Positions 31,948 through 44,827 of a stretch of 64,000 bases of DNA are shown piece after piece; positions within the stretch are counted from its first letter, which is position 1; each line of letters begins with the position of its first letter. The position numbers were made by a program, and so were the translations under genes. This DNA comes from Byssothecium circinans. Its lineage: Eukaryota; Ascomycota; Dothideomycetes; Pleosporales; Massarinaceae. The stretch is taken from assembly GCA_010015675.1 (NCBI GenBank), contig ML976987.1, positions 660,790 through 724,789 of the forward strand, read 5' to 3'. Under the pieces are notes generated by a model. It ran no database searches. It had not been told where the DNA came from and worked only from the letters and a program-made list of their open reading frames with translations.

Positions 31948-34094
31948 ATGGTTCTTCCCTCTCTCTTCACGAAATCCTCTAAAAAGTCCAAGCAGCACAG
32001 CACGCCGGACCTTGCCCCCGGCAAAGCCACGCATAAAAGTAATCCAGGCACCCCTCCCTCGTCGCCCGACAAAAAGTCCCACACCAAAGTCAAGGAGCGG
32101 GAACGCGACCGCCGCTCTAGCTCGTACTCGTCCAAGCGCTCCTCCAGATACGACCGTGACTCCCACCCGCTGAACCTCCCGCCCGACGAGCTGCGACGCC
32201 TGTCTTCGTCCGCCATGTCCGCGATGGCCGACCAGGGCACCCCCCAGCCCATGGACATTGACAGGGACTTCACTACATCGCCGGCGCCAGCACCATCGAG
32301 CCCGTCAGCCTCGACCCCGACCCCCAAGACGAACGGCACGAACGGGGACGACTCGCGGCCAGCTCCCCCTCCACACAGGTACACGACGAGCCCGCCGCCG
32401 CAGTCCGCAAACTATGCAGCCACCCCTGAGGAGGCTGCATCACCGCCTGCACAGGCTCCGACGATAGACGCAGAGGAGTACAAGGCTGCAGGCAACAAGT
32501 TCTTCAAAATCAAGGACTATGCTGCGGCCATCAAAGAGTACACAAAAGGTGCGTGATTGTGCGACTTCTCTCGAGTCGCGTGCGCCCGGAACCGACTAGG
32601 AATTTTTGAGTTAATGGAGTACAGCTATCGAAGCCGACCCGAAAAACCCAACCTACTACTCGAATCGCGCCGCTGCGCTCATGTCCGCAAACCGCTTCAT
32701 CGAAGCGCTAGAAGACTGCAAGACCGCTGACGAGCTTGATCCCGGGAACATGAAGATTGGCCTGCGCATGGGCAGGTTGTACACCAGCTTAGGCCGACCA
32801 GACGAAGCCCTCGCAGCATACCAATCCATCAATGCCACGGCCAAGGACATGCAACCCGCGCTCAACATGCAACGGCATCTGAGGCAGGCTGAAGAGATCT
32901 TGAAGAACGGTCAAGCAGGCTCGATGATCATATACGCTCTGAATGAGGCGGAGAAAGGTCTTGGAGCTGGCGTCGACAGGCCGCGGAAGTGGACATTGAT
33001 GCGGGGAGAGGCACACTTGCGGATGGGCAACGCCAATGCCTATGGCGAGGCGCAGAACGTTGCCATGAATCTTTTGCGGAACAACAACCAAGATCCCGAG
33101 GCCTTGGTCTTACGCGGCCGTGCCTTGTATGCACAGGGTGAGAATGAAAAGGCTATCCAGCACTTCAGGCAAGCCTTGAGCTGCGACCCCGACTTCAAGG
33201 ATGCTGTCAAGTACCTGCGAATGGTGCAAAGGCTGGATCGCACGAAAGAGGAGGGCAATGCGGCCTTCAAGGCTGGACGCTTCCAGGAGGCCATTGACAT
33301 CTATAGCAAGGCTCTGGAGATCGACCCCTCCAACAAGAACACCAACTCGAAGATCCTGCAGAACCGAGCGCTCTGCTATACACGGCAAAAGAACTGGACT
33401 GGCGCCATCGGGGACTGCGACAAGGCTCTCGAGCTTGATCCGAGCTACACAAAGGCGCGAAAGACAAGAGCCAAGGCTTTGGGAGAGAATGGCAATTGGG
33501 AAGAGGCAGCGCGGGAGCTCAAGGCTATTCAAGAAGCCAATCCCTCAGAACCCGGCATCGGGCGCGACATTAGGAATGCGGAGCTTGAGCTGAAGAAGAG
33601 CAAGCGGAAAGACTATTACAAGATCCTCGGAGTGTCAAAGGACGCTGGTGAGACAGAGATCAAGAAGGCATATCGCAAGTTGGCCATTCAACACCACCCT
33701 GATAAGAACCCAGGCGACGATGCCGCTGCGGAAAGGTTCAAGGAGATTCAGGAAGCGCACGAGACTTTGAGTGACACCCAGAAGCGTGCACGCTACGACT
33801 CTGGCGAGGATCTCATTGAGCCCGAGATGGGAGGCTTCCCGGGTGGTATGGGCGGTGGCATCGATCCCGAGATTCGTAAGTACTGCTTGGCCTTTTATAA
33901 TGATGTTATGTTAATCAGATGCAGTCATGCAAATGTTCGGTGGTGGCATGGGTGGTGGTCGCGGAGGTGGCTTCAGTTTCTCCAGCGGCGGAGGTGGCAA
34001 TCCTTTCGGCGGCATGGGAGGCATGCCCGGCGGAATGCCTGGAGGCGGAGGCCGATCGAGAGGACAGCAGTTCCCTGGCGGCTTTCCCTTCTAA
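31948..34094 (+). CDS. TPR-DnaJ co-chaperone (DNAJC7/Tpr2-like)
   Basis: Three exons: 31948-32548, 32625-33875 and 33925-34094; 673 aa. A basic, Ser/Pro-rich N-terminal 175 residues is followed by two sets of tetratricopeptide repeats ([40 protein letters not shown]). A J domain follows: [20 protein letters not shown] with HPD in [13 protein letters not shown]. The tail is Gly/Met/Phe-rich and ends GGFPF. TPR plus J domain is the DNAJC7 architecture, which passes clients between Hsp90 and Hsp70 in the cytosol. The last intron offers two acceptors 6 nt apart (TCAG and GCAG), both in frame. The N-terminal extension is longer than in animal DNAJC7. Confidence 0.93.
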
Positions 34095-34782
34095 GCGCAA
34101 CGCTCGACTTGAGTTCGAAAAGCTGACTATATTGAGATCATGGCAGCAGGATTTCTTCGCCTCCTGTGCATACTGCACAACGATCTTCGGTCTTTTGGGA
34201 GCATATGGCGTTGGGTAACACAGTGGGTGCGAGCTCATCTGTTTCGAGTTTGCTGGAGATATAGACTGCCGGACCAGCTCCATGGACTACATCGGAGATG
34301 GAGATGGCCGAGCGACACTGTATTCGTGCTTGATCTTCATCATCAGCATTGCGGGCGTCCATATCCGTATCTTTCATGTCATCATAGATGAAAAGGCTCT
34401 GGCTTCACAGATAGGCGCACGATTGAACGGACATGATACATTCATAACATTACATCTGCACTTCCCATACTCTACCATATTTTTTCGGAATGGGGTTCCG
34501 ATTTCCGAACTCAGGTCTGTGCTCGAACTTGATGCCACCTTTAACTTTGACGTCGCTGAACATGATATAAGCTGTCCATCCCGCCTCTTCATCCTTCCAA
34601 AAATTAACTCAGCCTTACTGGGATTATCTCACTATCCATTGCCGGGCAAAAATCGCGTTTTCTGCCCAGATCCTTTTCACGCGGACCTTCGTTTTGAATT
34701 TGGCATTCATCGACTCACGGCGTCCAATCTATCCACTTGACACTCCCAACGTCATCCAACCCTTGGTGAGGGAAGAGTTAAT
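34095..34782. other. Intergenic region
   Basis: 3' flank of the DnaJ gene and promoter of the transporter gene on the same strand. No gene was seen. Confidence 0.5.
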
Positions 34783-36138
34783 ATGGCGCGCTCAAAAGGG
34801 ACTCCGATCCGCCGCACGCCCTCCGAAACGCTTGCGCAAAATGGCAACTCCAATGGCTCCGTACGGCGTCGTCGCGAAAGTTTCACGGGTACCATTGAGC
34901 ACAAGTTAGAGGAGGTAGCAGAAGCTGCGGCGCGCGATCCAGTCGAGCAGAAACAATCAGGGCTGTTTGCATTGGCCATATGCGTAGGAGGAATCTACGC
35001 CAGCTTGTGAGTTGCCTCGCCTCCAGTATTCCAAGAAGCAATGGGACAATGGACAACATTGGAGAATAATTGTTAATAGCAGCATGACAGTCTAAGCTGG
35101 GCGTACCTTCAAGAAAGAATAACCACAACATCTTACGGCCCGCAAAACTCACGCTTCACCTACTCCATTTTCCTCAACACCATCCAATCCACCTTCGCCG
35201 CATGCACCGGCGCAATCTACCTCTTCACGTCCTCCCCCCGCGACCCGAAGACCAACGTCCGAACCGTCCCTCCCGTGTTCCCCTCCGCGAAAATCCTCTT
35301 CCCGCTCTTCCTCATCGCCGTCACGAGCTCCCTCGCCTCGCCCTTCGGCTACGCGTCTCTAAAGCACATCGACTATGTGACCTTCATCCTAGCCAAGAGC
35401 TGCAAACTTCTCCCCGTGATGTTCCTCCACATCACGCTTTTCCAGAAAAAATACCCGATATACAAGTACCTCGTCGTTGCATGCGTGACGCTCGGCGTAG
35501 CCATGTTCACGCTGTACAATCCCAGCACGGCGAAAAAGGCGGCAAAGAAGGGCGTCTCGGCTGATGCGTCAAAGGGCCTTGGACTGTTTTTACTGGGTGT
35601 GAATTTGCTGTTTGATGGCTTGACGAATACGGTGCAGGACCAGATCTTCACCAGTTTCAAGGGTTTTACGGGGCCGCAGATGATGTGTGCGCAGAACATC
35701 ATGTCCACGGTCCTCACTACCGCTTACCTCCTTCTTTCCCCGTACATCGCGTCCTCGCCTCTCGGTCCCATAATCGGTCTTTCGCCTACCGCGGGAGGCG
35801 AGCTCAAAGAAGCCCTCAGCTTCGTCACTACATATCCTACTGTCGGCTGGGACGTCCTCTCGTTCGCTGCCTGTGGAGCGATTGGCCAGGTCTTCATTTT
35901 CCATACTTTGGCGCATTTTTCGAGTTTGTTGCTGGTTACGGTCACAGTGACGAGGAAGATGCTGACTATGCTGATGAGTGTGGTGCTTTTTGGTCATCAG
36001 GTCACACAGATGCAGTGGTTGGGTGTGGGATTGGTGTTTGGGGGCATTGGGGCAGAGGCGTGGTATCAGAGGGTGGAGAAGAAGGCGAAGATGGAGGCGA
36101 AGAAACGAGCACCGTCGGCAGCAGGGAAGAAGGAGTAG
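34783..36138 (+). CDS. HUT1: UDP-galactose transporter homologue (ER nucleotide-sugar transporter)
   Basis: Two exons, 34783-35006 and 35091-36138 (intron GTGAGT...GACAG), 423 aa. After a basic N-terminus it has about nine or ten hydrophobic helices. Motifs of the SLC35B/HUT1 group are visible: ICVGGIYASFLSWAYLQERI at the exon junction, SPFGYASLKHIDYVTFILAK, PVMFLHITLFQKKY, FDGLTNTVQDQIF and TVTVTRKMLTMLMSV. Hut1 proteins reside in the ER membrane and are linked to UDP-galactose or UDP-glucose import and ER folding. The C-terminus is lysine-rich (KKAKMEAKKRA...GKKE) but is not a strict KKxx signal. Confidence 0.93.
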
Positions 36139-36426
36139 GATTTTGCGTGGTTTGGGGTTTAGATGGCGTTTGAGACGATACCAATGGACACATTTTATAG
36201 GAAGAGAGTGGGAATTAGATGCATAGATAGACTGGTAAGAACCGCAAAACTTTTTGGACTTTTAATAAGTCTTATTCTATAACTAGTTGGCGTTAAACAC
36301 GCTTCTTTGCATTGCGTCATGCATCCCTGGTACTTCCAACATTACGACTCTACCGCTCCATGTGCAATTGAAGTAAACAGCCAAGCACACCTATCATCCA
36401 GCGCATACAACAACGCTCGATCGAAC

Positions 36427-37587
36427 TCACTTCCTCTTTGCCTTTCCACCAGCCTTGGCTCCTTTGGGAGACTTTGAATCCACCTTCTCGTCCGCTTCAC
36501 CTTTCGGCGCATCCATAGAAACCGTCTGAGCCTTGGGTACAAACTTCCCCACCCGCTTCTGATAAACCCTGTATTCGGGATACTTCTCCGCGCTCAACTT
36601 CTCCGTCAACCACGTACTCGCCTGGAACAAGATCAAGTACGACATAGCCCCCGCAAAGCACCAGTTAAGGAAAGTGTAGCTTTCACAACAGCACCACTGG
36701 TACAGAGAGACCCATACCGCTTGCTCGGCGGCGAAGTTCGGGTGCCGGGAATACGCCCACATGCCCGACGTATTGAACCCGCGGTCCAATTGTTCGCGCG
36801 TGTAAGCGTGTGTCTTGGGAACTTTAGCGGTGCGCTTATACAGGGTTTTGGCCTGGTGGAAGTTCCACTGCTGCTGATCGGCGTAGAATTCGACGAGGAC
36901 GATGAGGAAAATGAGTTTGGAGAAGAGGTGGTCGTAGGTGGAGAATTCGTCGCCAGTGATGCGGGAGCAGAGCAGGAGGATGTATGTAGGGGAGGTGATG
37001 ATGAAGAGGAGCAGCTATCCCCGTTAGCATGGGTGGGAAGAATGATAGGGTGGGGAGAAGCTCACGTTCTGCGCTAGAGCAATGAAGGCGAAGTTGAAGA
37101 TGAACATCCCAACGGGTCCCACAAAGTCTTTGACAACCTCCCATCTGTAGTCCTCAGATCCAACAGAGTATCCGCCTTTACGCCAATAGTTGAATGTTAA
37201 GCGTGCGCCCCAGAGCACCGTAACCGCCATGATATGGTCTAATCTTTGCGACGGCAGCCCCGCTTGATGTGCCCATAGTGCATAGTGGCAGTTGTATATG
37301 ACTGGGAGGATGCTCCATAGCCTGTCGACCTGCGAATAGTTCCTGTTGATTTCGGCAATGATGAAGACGATGGACGTGACAAACAGCGCGAAAGCGAGGC
37401 CAGTTATCAGAGGGTTCGTGGAGAGGTAGATGTGCTGCAGCGCTTCCCAGTTGTTGTAGTTATCTAGGAGCTTTTGCAGGAGGTCGTAGAGCTGGGGGAG
37501 GTAGGGGAGCACGGTTTTGGAAAAGTCTGCGCATTCTGGGAGGGTCTTCACGGCGGGAAGCGCTACGTCCAGTGCTAGCTTTAGCAT
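36427..37587 (-). CDS. DUF1295 (steroid 5-alpha-reductase-like) membrane protein
   Basis: Two exons, 37587-37066 and 37014-36427 (intron GTGAGC...GGATAG), 369 aa. It has multiple membrane helices (LITGLAFALFVTSIVFIIAE; MFIFNFAFIALAQ joined to LLLFIITSPTYILLL). The conserved DUF1295 block is GFNTSGMWAYSRHPNFAAEQ, with LTFNYWRKGGY upstream; both resemble the NADPH-binding region of 5-alpha-reductase-like and ICMT-like enzymes. The tail is lysine-rich and polar (KAGGKAKRK). The substrate is unknown. An in-frame upstream ATG (37818) exists, but the 77 residues it would add look non-coding, and MLKLALDVALPAVK is preferred. Confidence 0.88.
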
Positions 37588-37884
37588 TTTGAGGGCTGGT
37601 GAAATATGAGTTCTTGAACACGTCTGGCAATGCTCCCTTAATTTTGAGGGAATGTCTTGTATTGTCTCTCCCGGGAGATATTGGTGACAGCAATGTAGTG
37701 GAAGGATCAATGACGCCATGAACAGTCGTAGACTAGGCGACACGCCAAGATAGTTGGAAAGCAAGTATGGACCGTGCGTAGCTCCAAACGCGTTAGTTCC
37801 GGTGGAACGCGTCTTCACATGACATTAAAACTCAACTTCACCTCCTCTCATGGACTCAACAACACTGCAACAGACGGTTGAGTT

Positions 37885-40118
37885 ATGGTCCGAATCTTGT
37901 GTGTGGCGGAGAAGCCGTCGATAGCGAAAGCGGTTGCGAATCATCTCGGCGGGCAAGCGAGAGCTGTGAGTACTCTAATTCTACGGGTGAGTAGAGTGAT
38001 CAAGGCTGACCAGACGGTAGGAAAATGTCCGCGGCATCCAATGGGTTAAAAACTACAAATTCGACTACAACTTCCGGCCGTGGGGTCAGGCTTCTGTGAC
38101 CTTCACATCTGTGGCTGGGCATATTCAGAACCTAGATTTTCATGCACGGTTCCGAAAGTGGAATGCGTGTCAACCTTCGGAGTTGTTCGACGCACCTACA
38201 CAAATTTATGTTGCCGATGCAAGTCGAACCACTCGATTATCAAGTCCAACGGCCAGCTAACCATTGATAGGACAAGAAAGCCATCGCCGACAACATCGAA
38301 TCCCAGGCTAGATATGCATCAATCCTATTCATCTGGACAGATTGTGACCGCGAAGGGGAGCACATTGGTTCAGAGATCCGCGAGATCGCCCTTAAAGTGA
38401 ATCCTAACATGCAAGTCTGGCGAGCGAGGTTCAGCAACATCGAACGAGCGTAAGTCAGCATCCTCCGCACTGCTAACTTACTAATTCTTGTACAGCCACA
38501 TCATTCAAGCTGCTGGAGCACCGATCCGTCTGGACGACGCCCAAGTCAATGCTGTTTCTGCTCGTATCGAACTCGACCTTCGACTAGGAGCTGCGTTCAC
38601 TCGAATGCAAACACTAGCTCTACAGTCTATGATCCCTCAACAGGAGGACGTCAAAAAGGTAATTAGCTACGGATCTTGCCAGTTTCCGACTCTAGGCTTC
38701 GTGGTCGATCGATACCTACGCGTGCGGAACTTTGTACCGGAGCAGTTCTGGTACATCAAGGTTGTCCACGAAAAGGACGGCATCAACGTGAAGTTTTCTT
38801 GGAGACGAGGCCATTTATTCGATAGGATGGCTGTTGTCATAATATTTGAGCGTTGCCTCCTGTCTAAGCTCGCCAAAGTCACAAAGATGACGAAAAAGCC
38901 GACTAAGAAGTGGAAGCCTTTGCCGTTGACCACTGTCGAGCTCCAGAAGATGGGTAGCAGATTCCTTAGAATGACCTCGCAGGAAGTCATGACTACTGCT
39001 GAAGCCCTATACACCAAAGGGTGGATCAGCTACCCACGTACCGAAACAGATCAGTTCGACAGAGGTATGGATTTGCGGAGGCTTGTTGAGAGACAGCAGC
39101 AGGACAATCGATGGGGTGCGTTCGCCCAAAACTTGATGAATGGTGGGTTCAATCAACCTCGCAGTGGTCGCAACAACGATAAAGCTCATCCACCTATTCA
39201 TCCGGTCAATTACGTGGCGCCCACAGCACTCAACGACAGCGAACGGAAAGTGTACGAGTTCGTAGTCCGCCGATTTCTAGCTTGTTGTTCTGAAGATGCC
39301 ATCGGCGAAGCTACAGATGTGGAAATCGAATATGGAGGAGAGATTTTCTCCGCCCACGGCCTCACTGTACTGGCGAGAAACTACCTCGACGTGTATCCCT
39401 ACGACAAATGGGAAAGTAGCCAGAATCTCCCTCAGTACACAGTTGGCGAAACATTCGAGCCCAAAGAGGTGAATATGGATGATGGCAAGACAACGGCGCC
39501 CAGCTATCTCACTGAGCCCGAGCTCATCGCACTGATGGATGCCAATGGAATCGGCACAGATGCTACCATGGCCGAGCACATTGCAAAGATCAAAGAGCGC
39601 GAATATGTCATCGCTCGCCCGAAAGGAGGAGCGGGCAACCAGGGCGCTGCCGCGGAGCGAGGTGGAGCCCGGGGTAGGGGACGTGGTAGAGGCGGCCGAG
39701 GAGGTCGAGGTGGTGCAGCAGCACAGAATGGTGGAGGAGCTGCTGGAGGAATGCAAGAGTTCATCCCGACAACGCTTGGAATTGCTCTCGTTGAAGGATA
39801 TGACAACGTGGGGTTCGAGACGAGTCTGAGCAAGCCATTTCTACGCAAGGAGGTGGGTCGATGTTGGCATGCAGTGAGAACACATATGCTAACTCACAGC
39901 AGATGGAGGCCCAGATGAAAGCAATCTGTGAGGGACGGAGTACACGCAGCAATGTGGTCCAGCAGAACCTAGACAGCTACAGGCATGTGTTTGTTCAGAC
40001 TACCCAACGCATCAACGTGCTCAAGGCTGTTAGTTCCCATCAACAATATTATTATTGGGTATTTGCTAATATCGAGCAGGCTGTCCAGAAGTACGTAGTC
40101 CAGCCGAATCGGGGCTGA
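37885..40118 (+). CDS. TOP3: DNA topoisomerase III (type IA)
   Basis: Six exons: 37885-37965, 38021-38218, 38271-38449, 38496-39852, 39903-40028 and 40080-40118; 659 aa. The Toprim domain shows VRILCVAEKPSIAKAVANHL and the acidic DCDREGEHIG. The catalytic tyrosine is Tyr332 in GWISYPRTETDQF. ANGIGTDATMAEHI is the type IA signature. Top3 works with RecQ helicase and Rmi1 to dissolve recombination intermediates. An RG-rich insertion (GGARGRGRGRGGRGG) interrupts the C-terminal gate region. There are no C-terminal zinc fingers, unlike animal TOP3A. Intron 2 uses a GC donor (GCAAGT). An ATG at 37850 starts a short out-of-frame upstream ORF overlapping the start. Confidence 0.93.
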
Positions 40119-41257
40119 GGCATTTTATTGAGGCGTTCACTTGGTGCTGAGAGGGACACGTGGATGAAACACGGGCTCTCCTCCTTCACAGTGAACAGCA
40201 GCGCCAGTGATGGAGAGGTCCACATAGTTATGCACGAAGCAACGGTTCGAGGGCAGCGCACCCACACGTGTTTTTGCGGGGTTGTGTCCTTTGTTGCGTC
40301 CTAGAGCCGAAAGGACCAATTGCCATCTGAAGCCACACACGCTGTAGTGGTCGTGTCTCCGGCAGGGCATCTGTCATCCGCAGTCCCCTCATTCTGACGC
40401 GGCTTGCGGGCACTGGTCAGCGCGAAATCGGAGATCCCGCGTCGTGACGACGCCAATCGTGTTGGACATTGCAGCGTGTGGGATGGTGGTAGGGCGCTGT
40501 AGACATGGACGTCGGCTGAAAACGGAGCAAAGGGAGCATTGCAGTCGGACAGACTGGTGGTGACACGGTTCCGGAACATCGCGCCTCGTTCAGAATCCGG
40601 TGGCGGATGCTGACACCGGGCAAGTCACGATGGACAACAGGGGGAGGAATGCCCTGCTTGTTTGATGCATGCGAGGCGAGATGGTCGATTGTCTTGATGC
40701 GCAGAATGACATCGAAAGCAAGCTGTTCCGAATCATGGGGCCGGCGCTCCTCCAATAGGCGATAGACGCAATCGGGGGCTCCTGCGGCGTTCCGGCTGAG
40801 TCCTTATCTCGTCCCTTTCCTCTCCTGCTTCCACACACTGACAAAGCCAACACCAACAACACCAGCACTGAATACCACAGCCCGAAAGCTCCAACATCTG
40901 CCTGCTGCCTGCTGCCTGCATCTGCATCTCGCACATCACCAACTACCCGTCCACCTGCTGTCGCGCGTCTTCCCGTCGCCCGCATCACCCGTCTTCCTTC
41001 GCGCTCGTTGATCATCGCCGATCGCTCACTTCGTTCCGACGGTCAAGCTACTTCGCTGCAGCTTGCCCTCAACACCAAACCAGCTCCTCTCGACGCGCCA
41101 GCTTCCGCTCGCACGTCTACATAACCTCGCACGAGACGGCAACCGTTGCTGTCTTGCTGTCCACCTCGCGCTGCTGCTAGTCAGACAGCGCCCTTCCACT
41201 GAGTCATCGTGTCAGCTGCTCCCTCTCTTCTCAACCTGTTCAGGACCGACTGGCAAT
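40119..41257. other. Intergenic region with long pyrimidine-rich leader
   Basis: The right half (about 40790-41257) is C/T-rich with CTGCCTGCTGCCTGCATCTG-type repetition and is probably the long leader of the Stb3 gene. No gene was seen. Confidence 0.5.
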
Positions 41258-42400
41258 ATGGCTTCGATCGCATACAACAAGCCAGTCTCCAACATCGCCG
41301 CTGCCTTTGCGGCCCAGTCGGCTTCCTCGAACATACCCATCCACGATGCGAATGCCAATCACGGCTCCACCGGGGCCCATCGCGGCCCGCTGCCGACTCC
41401 TCCGCACTCGACATCCCCGACGCTGTCTGCCCATAATCACCCGCCTACTGCCCCCACAGCGGGGAGGAGACTGTCGCCGGAGTCAGCAGACATGGACATC
41501 GACCTGCAAGATGCGGTTGAACATGCTGCGGCCCAGGACCAGCCTGCCTCGGCGCTCTCCAAGGAGGCGCTGGCAGGCTTGGAAGCCACCCGCCAGATCA
41601 CCGCCGTCATGTTGGCAAAACACCACCTCCCCGGAATCATTCTTGGTCATGGCGCGATGCCGATTCGCGAGATGATGGCACACCTGACCCATTCCGTCCC
41701 CGGCTTCTCTCGCCTCGCCCCCTCGAAAGCCCGAAGGCTCGTAGTTGCCGCGCTGGAACATCGCGCTGGCGGAGGCCTTCACGGGGAGGTCAAGTTTGAG
41801 AAGGTAGGCTGGGGCCGCTGGAGCGTGGCTGGACAGTCGAACCAGACGAACCGCGGAGTGCCCATTGGGCTTCAGTCTTCGAACGGACCGACTCCCCCAG
41901 CCAGCTTGGACAGCAACGGCGGTCACTATCTCCCCAAGAACATGCGCAACGAGCGCGATGTCTACTCTGGCAGCTGGAAGGCTGGCTCACCTGACAGCCG
42001 GGATGAAGAGATGGCGGACCGCATGTCCTTGGACGGCTCCGAGGACAGCGACTCCGATACGTCAGACATGGATCTGGAAAACGACCTGAACGACGATACG
42101 GACGAGGAGGACTGGTCTGCCATCGGACCAGAGGCTCTCCACCAACCAAAGCGCCACCCTACACGTCAAGTGTATCGTGACTACAACTACCTTTCCCGGA
42201 CATTCCGCTCCGTTTCAGCACAGTCTGTGCCGACTTCTCATGCCGCGAGGACTACAAACGCGGCCTTTAATACTTCCTCTTACACTGCATCCCGTGGCAA
42301 CACGGGCACCTTTTCTGCATCTCACGGCGTTATGGGCACTGGGGGCGCGAACGCGGAGCGCGAGGCCATCGAAGCCTTGATTGCTATGGGCTCCATGTAG
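41258..42400 (+). CDS. STB3: Stb3-type Sin3-binding transcriptional regulator
   Basis: 380 aa, single exon. Residues about 100-190 are the Stb3 domain (ITAVMLAKHHLPGIILGHGA, IREMMAHLTHSVPGFSRLAP, RRLVVAALEH, VKFEKVGWGRWSV). Yeast Stb3 binds the ribosomal RNA processing element and represses growth genes through Sin3-Rpd3 under TOR/Sch9 control. The Ser/Pro-rich N-terminus and strongly acidic DSDSDTSDMDLENDLNDDTD stretch (about 270-300) fit a regulatory protein. The frame stays open upstream, but there is no earlier ATG, so MASIAYNKPVSNIAAAFAAQ is the start. The C-terminus EREAIEALIAMGSM is conserved-looking. Confidence 0.9.
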   Translation: MASIAYNKPVSNIAAAFAAQSASSNIPIHDANANHGSTGAHRGPLPTPPHSTSPTLSAHNHPPTAPTAGRRLSPESADMDIDLQDAVEHAAAQDQPASALSKEALAGLEATRQITAVMLAKHHLPGIILGHGAMPIREMMAHLTHSVPGFSRLAPSKARRLVVAALEHRAGGGLHGEVKFEKVGWGRWSVAGQSNQTNRGVPIGLQSSNGPTPPASLDSNGGHYLPKNMRNERDVYSGSWKAGSPDSRDEEMADRMSLDGSEDSDSDTSDMDLENDLNDDTDEEDWSAIGPEALHQPKRHPTRQVYRDYNYLSRTFRSVSAQSVPTSHAARTTNAAFNTSSYTASRGNTGTFSASHGVMGTGGANAEREAIEALIAMGSM

Positions 42401-44827
42401 CATGCACGACATTACGCAACGGCGTTGTTCTCGAACGTATGATATCACTGGGCGGGCCACTTGGGAATAACATCAGAGCCGGACACAATGGCTCTGAGCG
42501 GGGATCGGACACTTTTTTGAGGTTTTGTTTCTTTTATTCTTGTCGAGCTTCGAGTTTCAGCATACCCCCTTATTCAAAACCGATGATTTGGGAAGATCCG
42601 TCAAGTGCTGATGCGATCCACTTTTTGGGTTATACTCTTGGGTCTTGTCTTTTCAATCGTCTTAACTTTTATTCGCTCTATTTCTACACGATATCCTTAC
42701 TTACCTACCCTTCTGATATTCAACACCTTGGGACGGCGTATGGCGAGGAAACAGGATTAGTGTTCGGCTGGCCTAAGCGGGAAAGAGTTGTCATTCGTCT
42801 CATTGAGATACCCCATATCGGCCCGGCTCATGGCCATCACACGCGACGTGTGGGATGGGATTCGTCTCTTAACTGGCTCTGGGTCCCAGCTTCACTTTCC
42901 GGTTTTTGCTTTTCCACTCCACGTTCAAAACTACCCCACCTTTTTGTATATAGCCTTTTCATGTCATAATCGCATGACACATCAACAACCACAACAACAA
43001 CTCTACTCTTCAGGGAAAGACCCAGTCGAAATGCCAGCTGGCGGGCCTGAATCGCTGCGGGACAGCAGCGCGGGTCATACGCTTTTTATTCCAAAGCAAT
43101 GAAATACACTTTCTTCCAGCTACTGCTGGAGGTTGTGGCCATGTAATTGGAATGATGGTATCTTGCGTGCGTGCGTGTGTGTACTGTACTAGTACTTGAA
43201 TGATCCGGTGGCGTGGGTTTGACGGCTTATTATTAGTGTACCATCACGGGAGAGTAGAGAAGGGGTCCTTGGGTCCTTGAGCCCTGCCTTTGCTTCTTTC
43301 TTAGGTGCAGTAGATACCAAGCAAGGGACGCGGAACTTTAAGTTTGTTGGGAGAGCCGGAGGTATTTCCAACCCTCGGTCGTATTGGATGGAAATCGGAG
43401 ACGTAGGGATGGATGGTGAATAATAATGATAAGAAGAAGAAAGTCTAGCAACCAGCAACATTTATTTTCTTAAACATGGCTTTTAATCGAAAGTGTTGGA
43501 GGGTTATTAGTTAACCTTGTAGTATAGTATATAAACGACGTCTTTTGTATTTTACCTCTAACGGTAAATATAAGGCTAAGGGCTGAGGGGGTTTGCATGT
43601 TTATCTCGGATGGAAGGGAAGAAACCGCCACGCACGTGTGAATATCTCCGCGGTTCAAGCTTGCAGAGCGACTGTGCCGCTGTAGCCGCTTTGCTGTGTT
43701 GTGGCTGGAGAGCTCGAGCTGTTGTCTGTTGTCTAGTAAGCAGGGAGGTAAGCGAGGGGTCTAATAAGCTTAATGTGCTATTGTGCTTGGGGATTTAGAG
43801 TATATTATGAGATGCTATTGTAAAGAATAGATGCATGGATACTGTTCTCTACGTTTTACACATGTTTTTCTTCTCAGGTTATTGAACTGGGATGCAGATG
43901 GAGGAGTCGGGCGTATATAACAGGAAGTGGGTAATGTTACTGTACCTGCAAGAATAAAGAAAATGCACGCCAAAAGCGCATGGAAGAATGGACAGGATGG
44001 AATGTGATATGCTCTCTCCATGCATATGGGATTCATAAACCTACTCGAACTTGCTCTCGGTTGCAGCCCTGGTTCGATATGTCACCACTCGCATATTACA
44101 CCTGGGCAGTCAACGCTCTCGAATCCAAGCTTCATTTCAAGTAAGAAACCCTGAAGGTCCAACTTAATAAATACAACTCAGGTAGTTGAAAGACTAACCA
44201 ACTACTCAATCCCATCCCCTCACCCACCTACCCAAGCACCACCCTTCCTGCCATCCACCGCGCAACTCCCTCAACCCTCCCGAACCCAAGACGCCTCACC
44301 CGTCAAACCCCAACGTCACCTTCCAATCCAGCCCCCATACACCCATACACTGCAACAGTAGTAGCTACGCAAAAACCCCTCTCAACGTCATAATCCCAAC
44401 CGCACAATTCACTCACACACCTCGCTTCACAAAGCTAACCCTAATGCAGAACAAAGGGTGTAAGACCATCACCGCAAGCTCCCCACGCAACTTGCTCACC
44501 GCACACCTGATTCGCCAGCCAGGGAAATAGGGCAAGATGGTGGTGCGGCGGTTATCGGCAGCAGCAGCGCGGGTTTTGTCGGGGCGCGGCGGTTTGTCAC
44601 GGCGTGGACAGCTTATTATTAGGTTGGCGCGGTTGTTGGGATGTTTTTGCACGCAGGTGATAAAAGGACCCCGCTTTGCCCCTCTCGAGCCCTTTCTTTC
44701 TCCTCTTCCTGTCTTCTTCGTCCTACGATATCAGCAACACGAATACAGACTTCAAAACAACATCATCCAACTCTTCCTTCCTTCCTAAGATCTTTCCAAG
44801 GTTTTCTCTTCGACACTAAAAATCATC
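42401..44827. other. Long intergenic region
   Basis: 2.4 kb without a supportable gene. It should include the 3' UTR of STB3 and the promoter of the metallothionein gene. A TATA-like GATAAAAGG sits near 44660, about 170 bp before that ATG. A C-rich segment lies at 44200-44350. Confidence 0.5.

Noticed and set aside
37588..37818. Upstream in-frame start for the DUF1295 protein
   Set aside because: The 77 added residues resemble non-coding sequence and would place a Cys/His-rich stretch before the first membrane helix.
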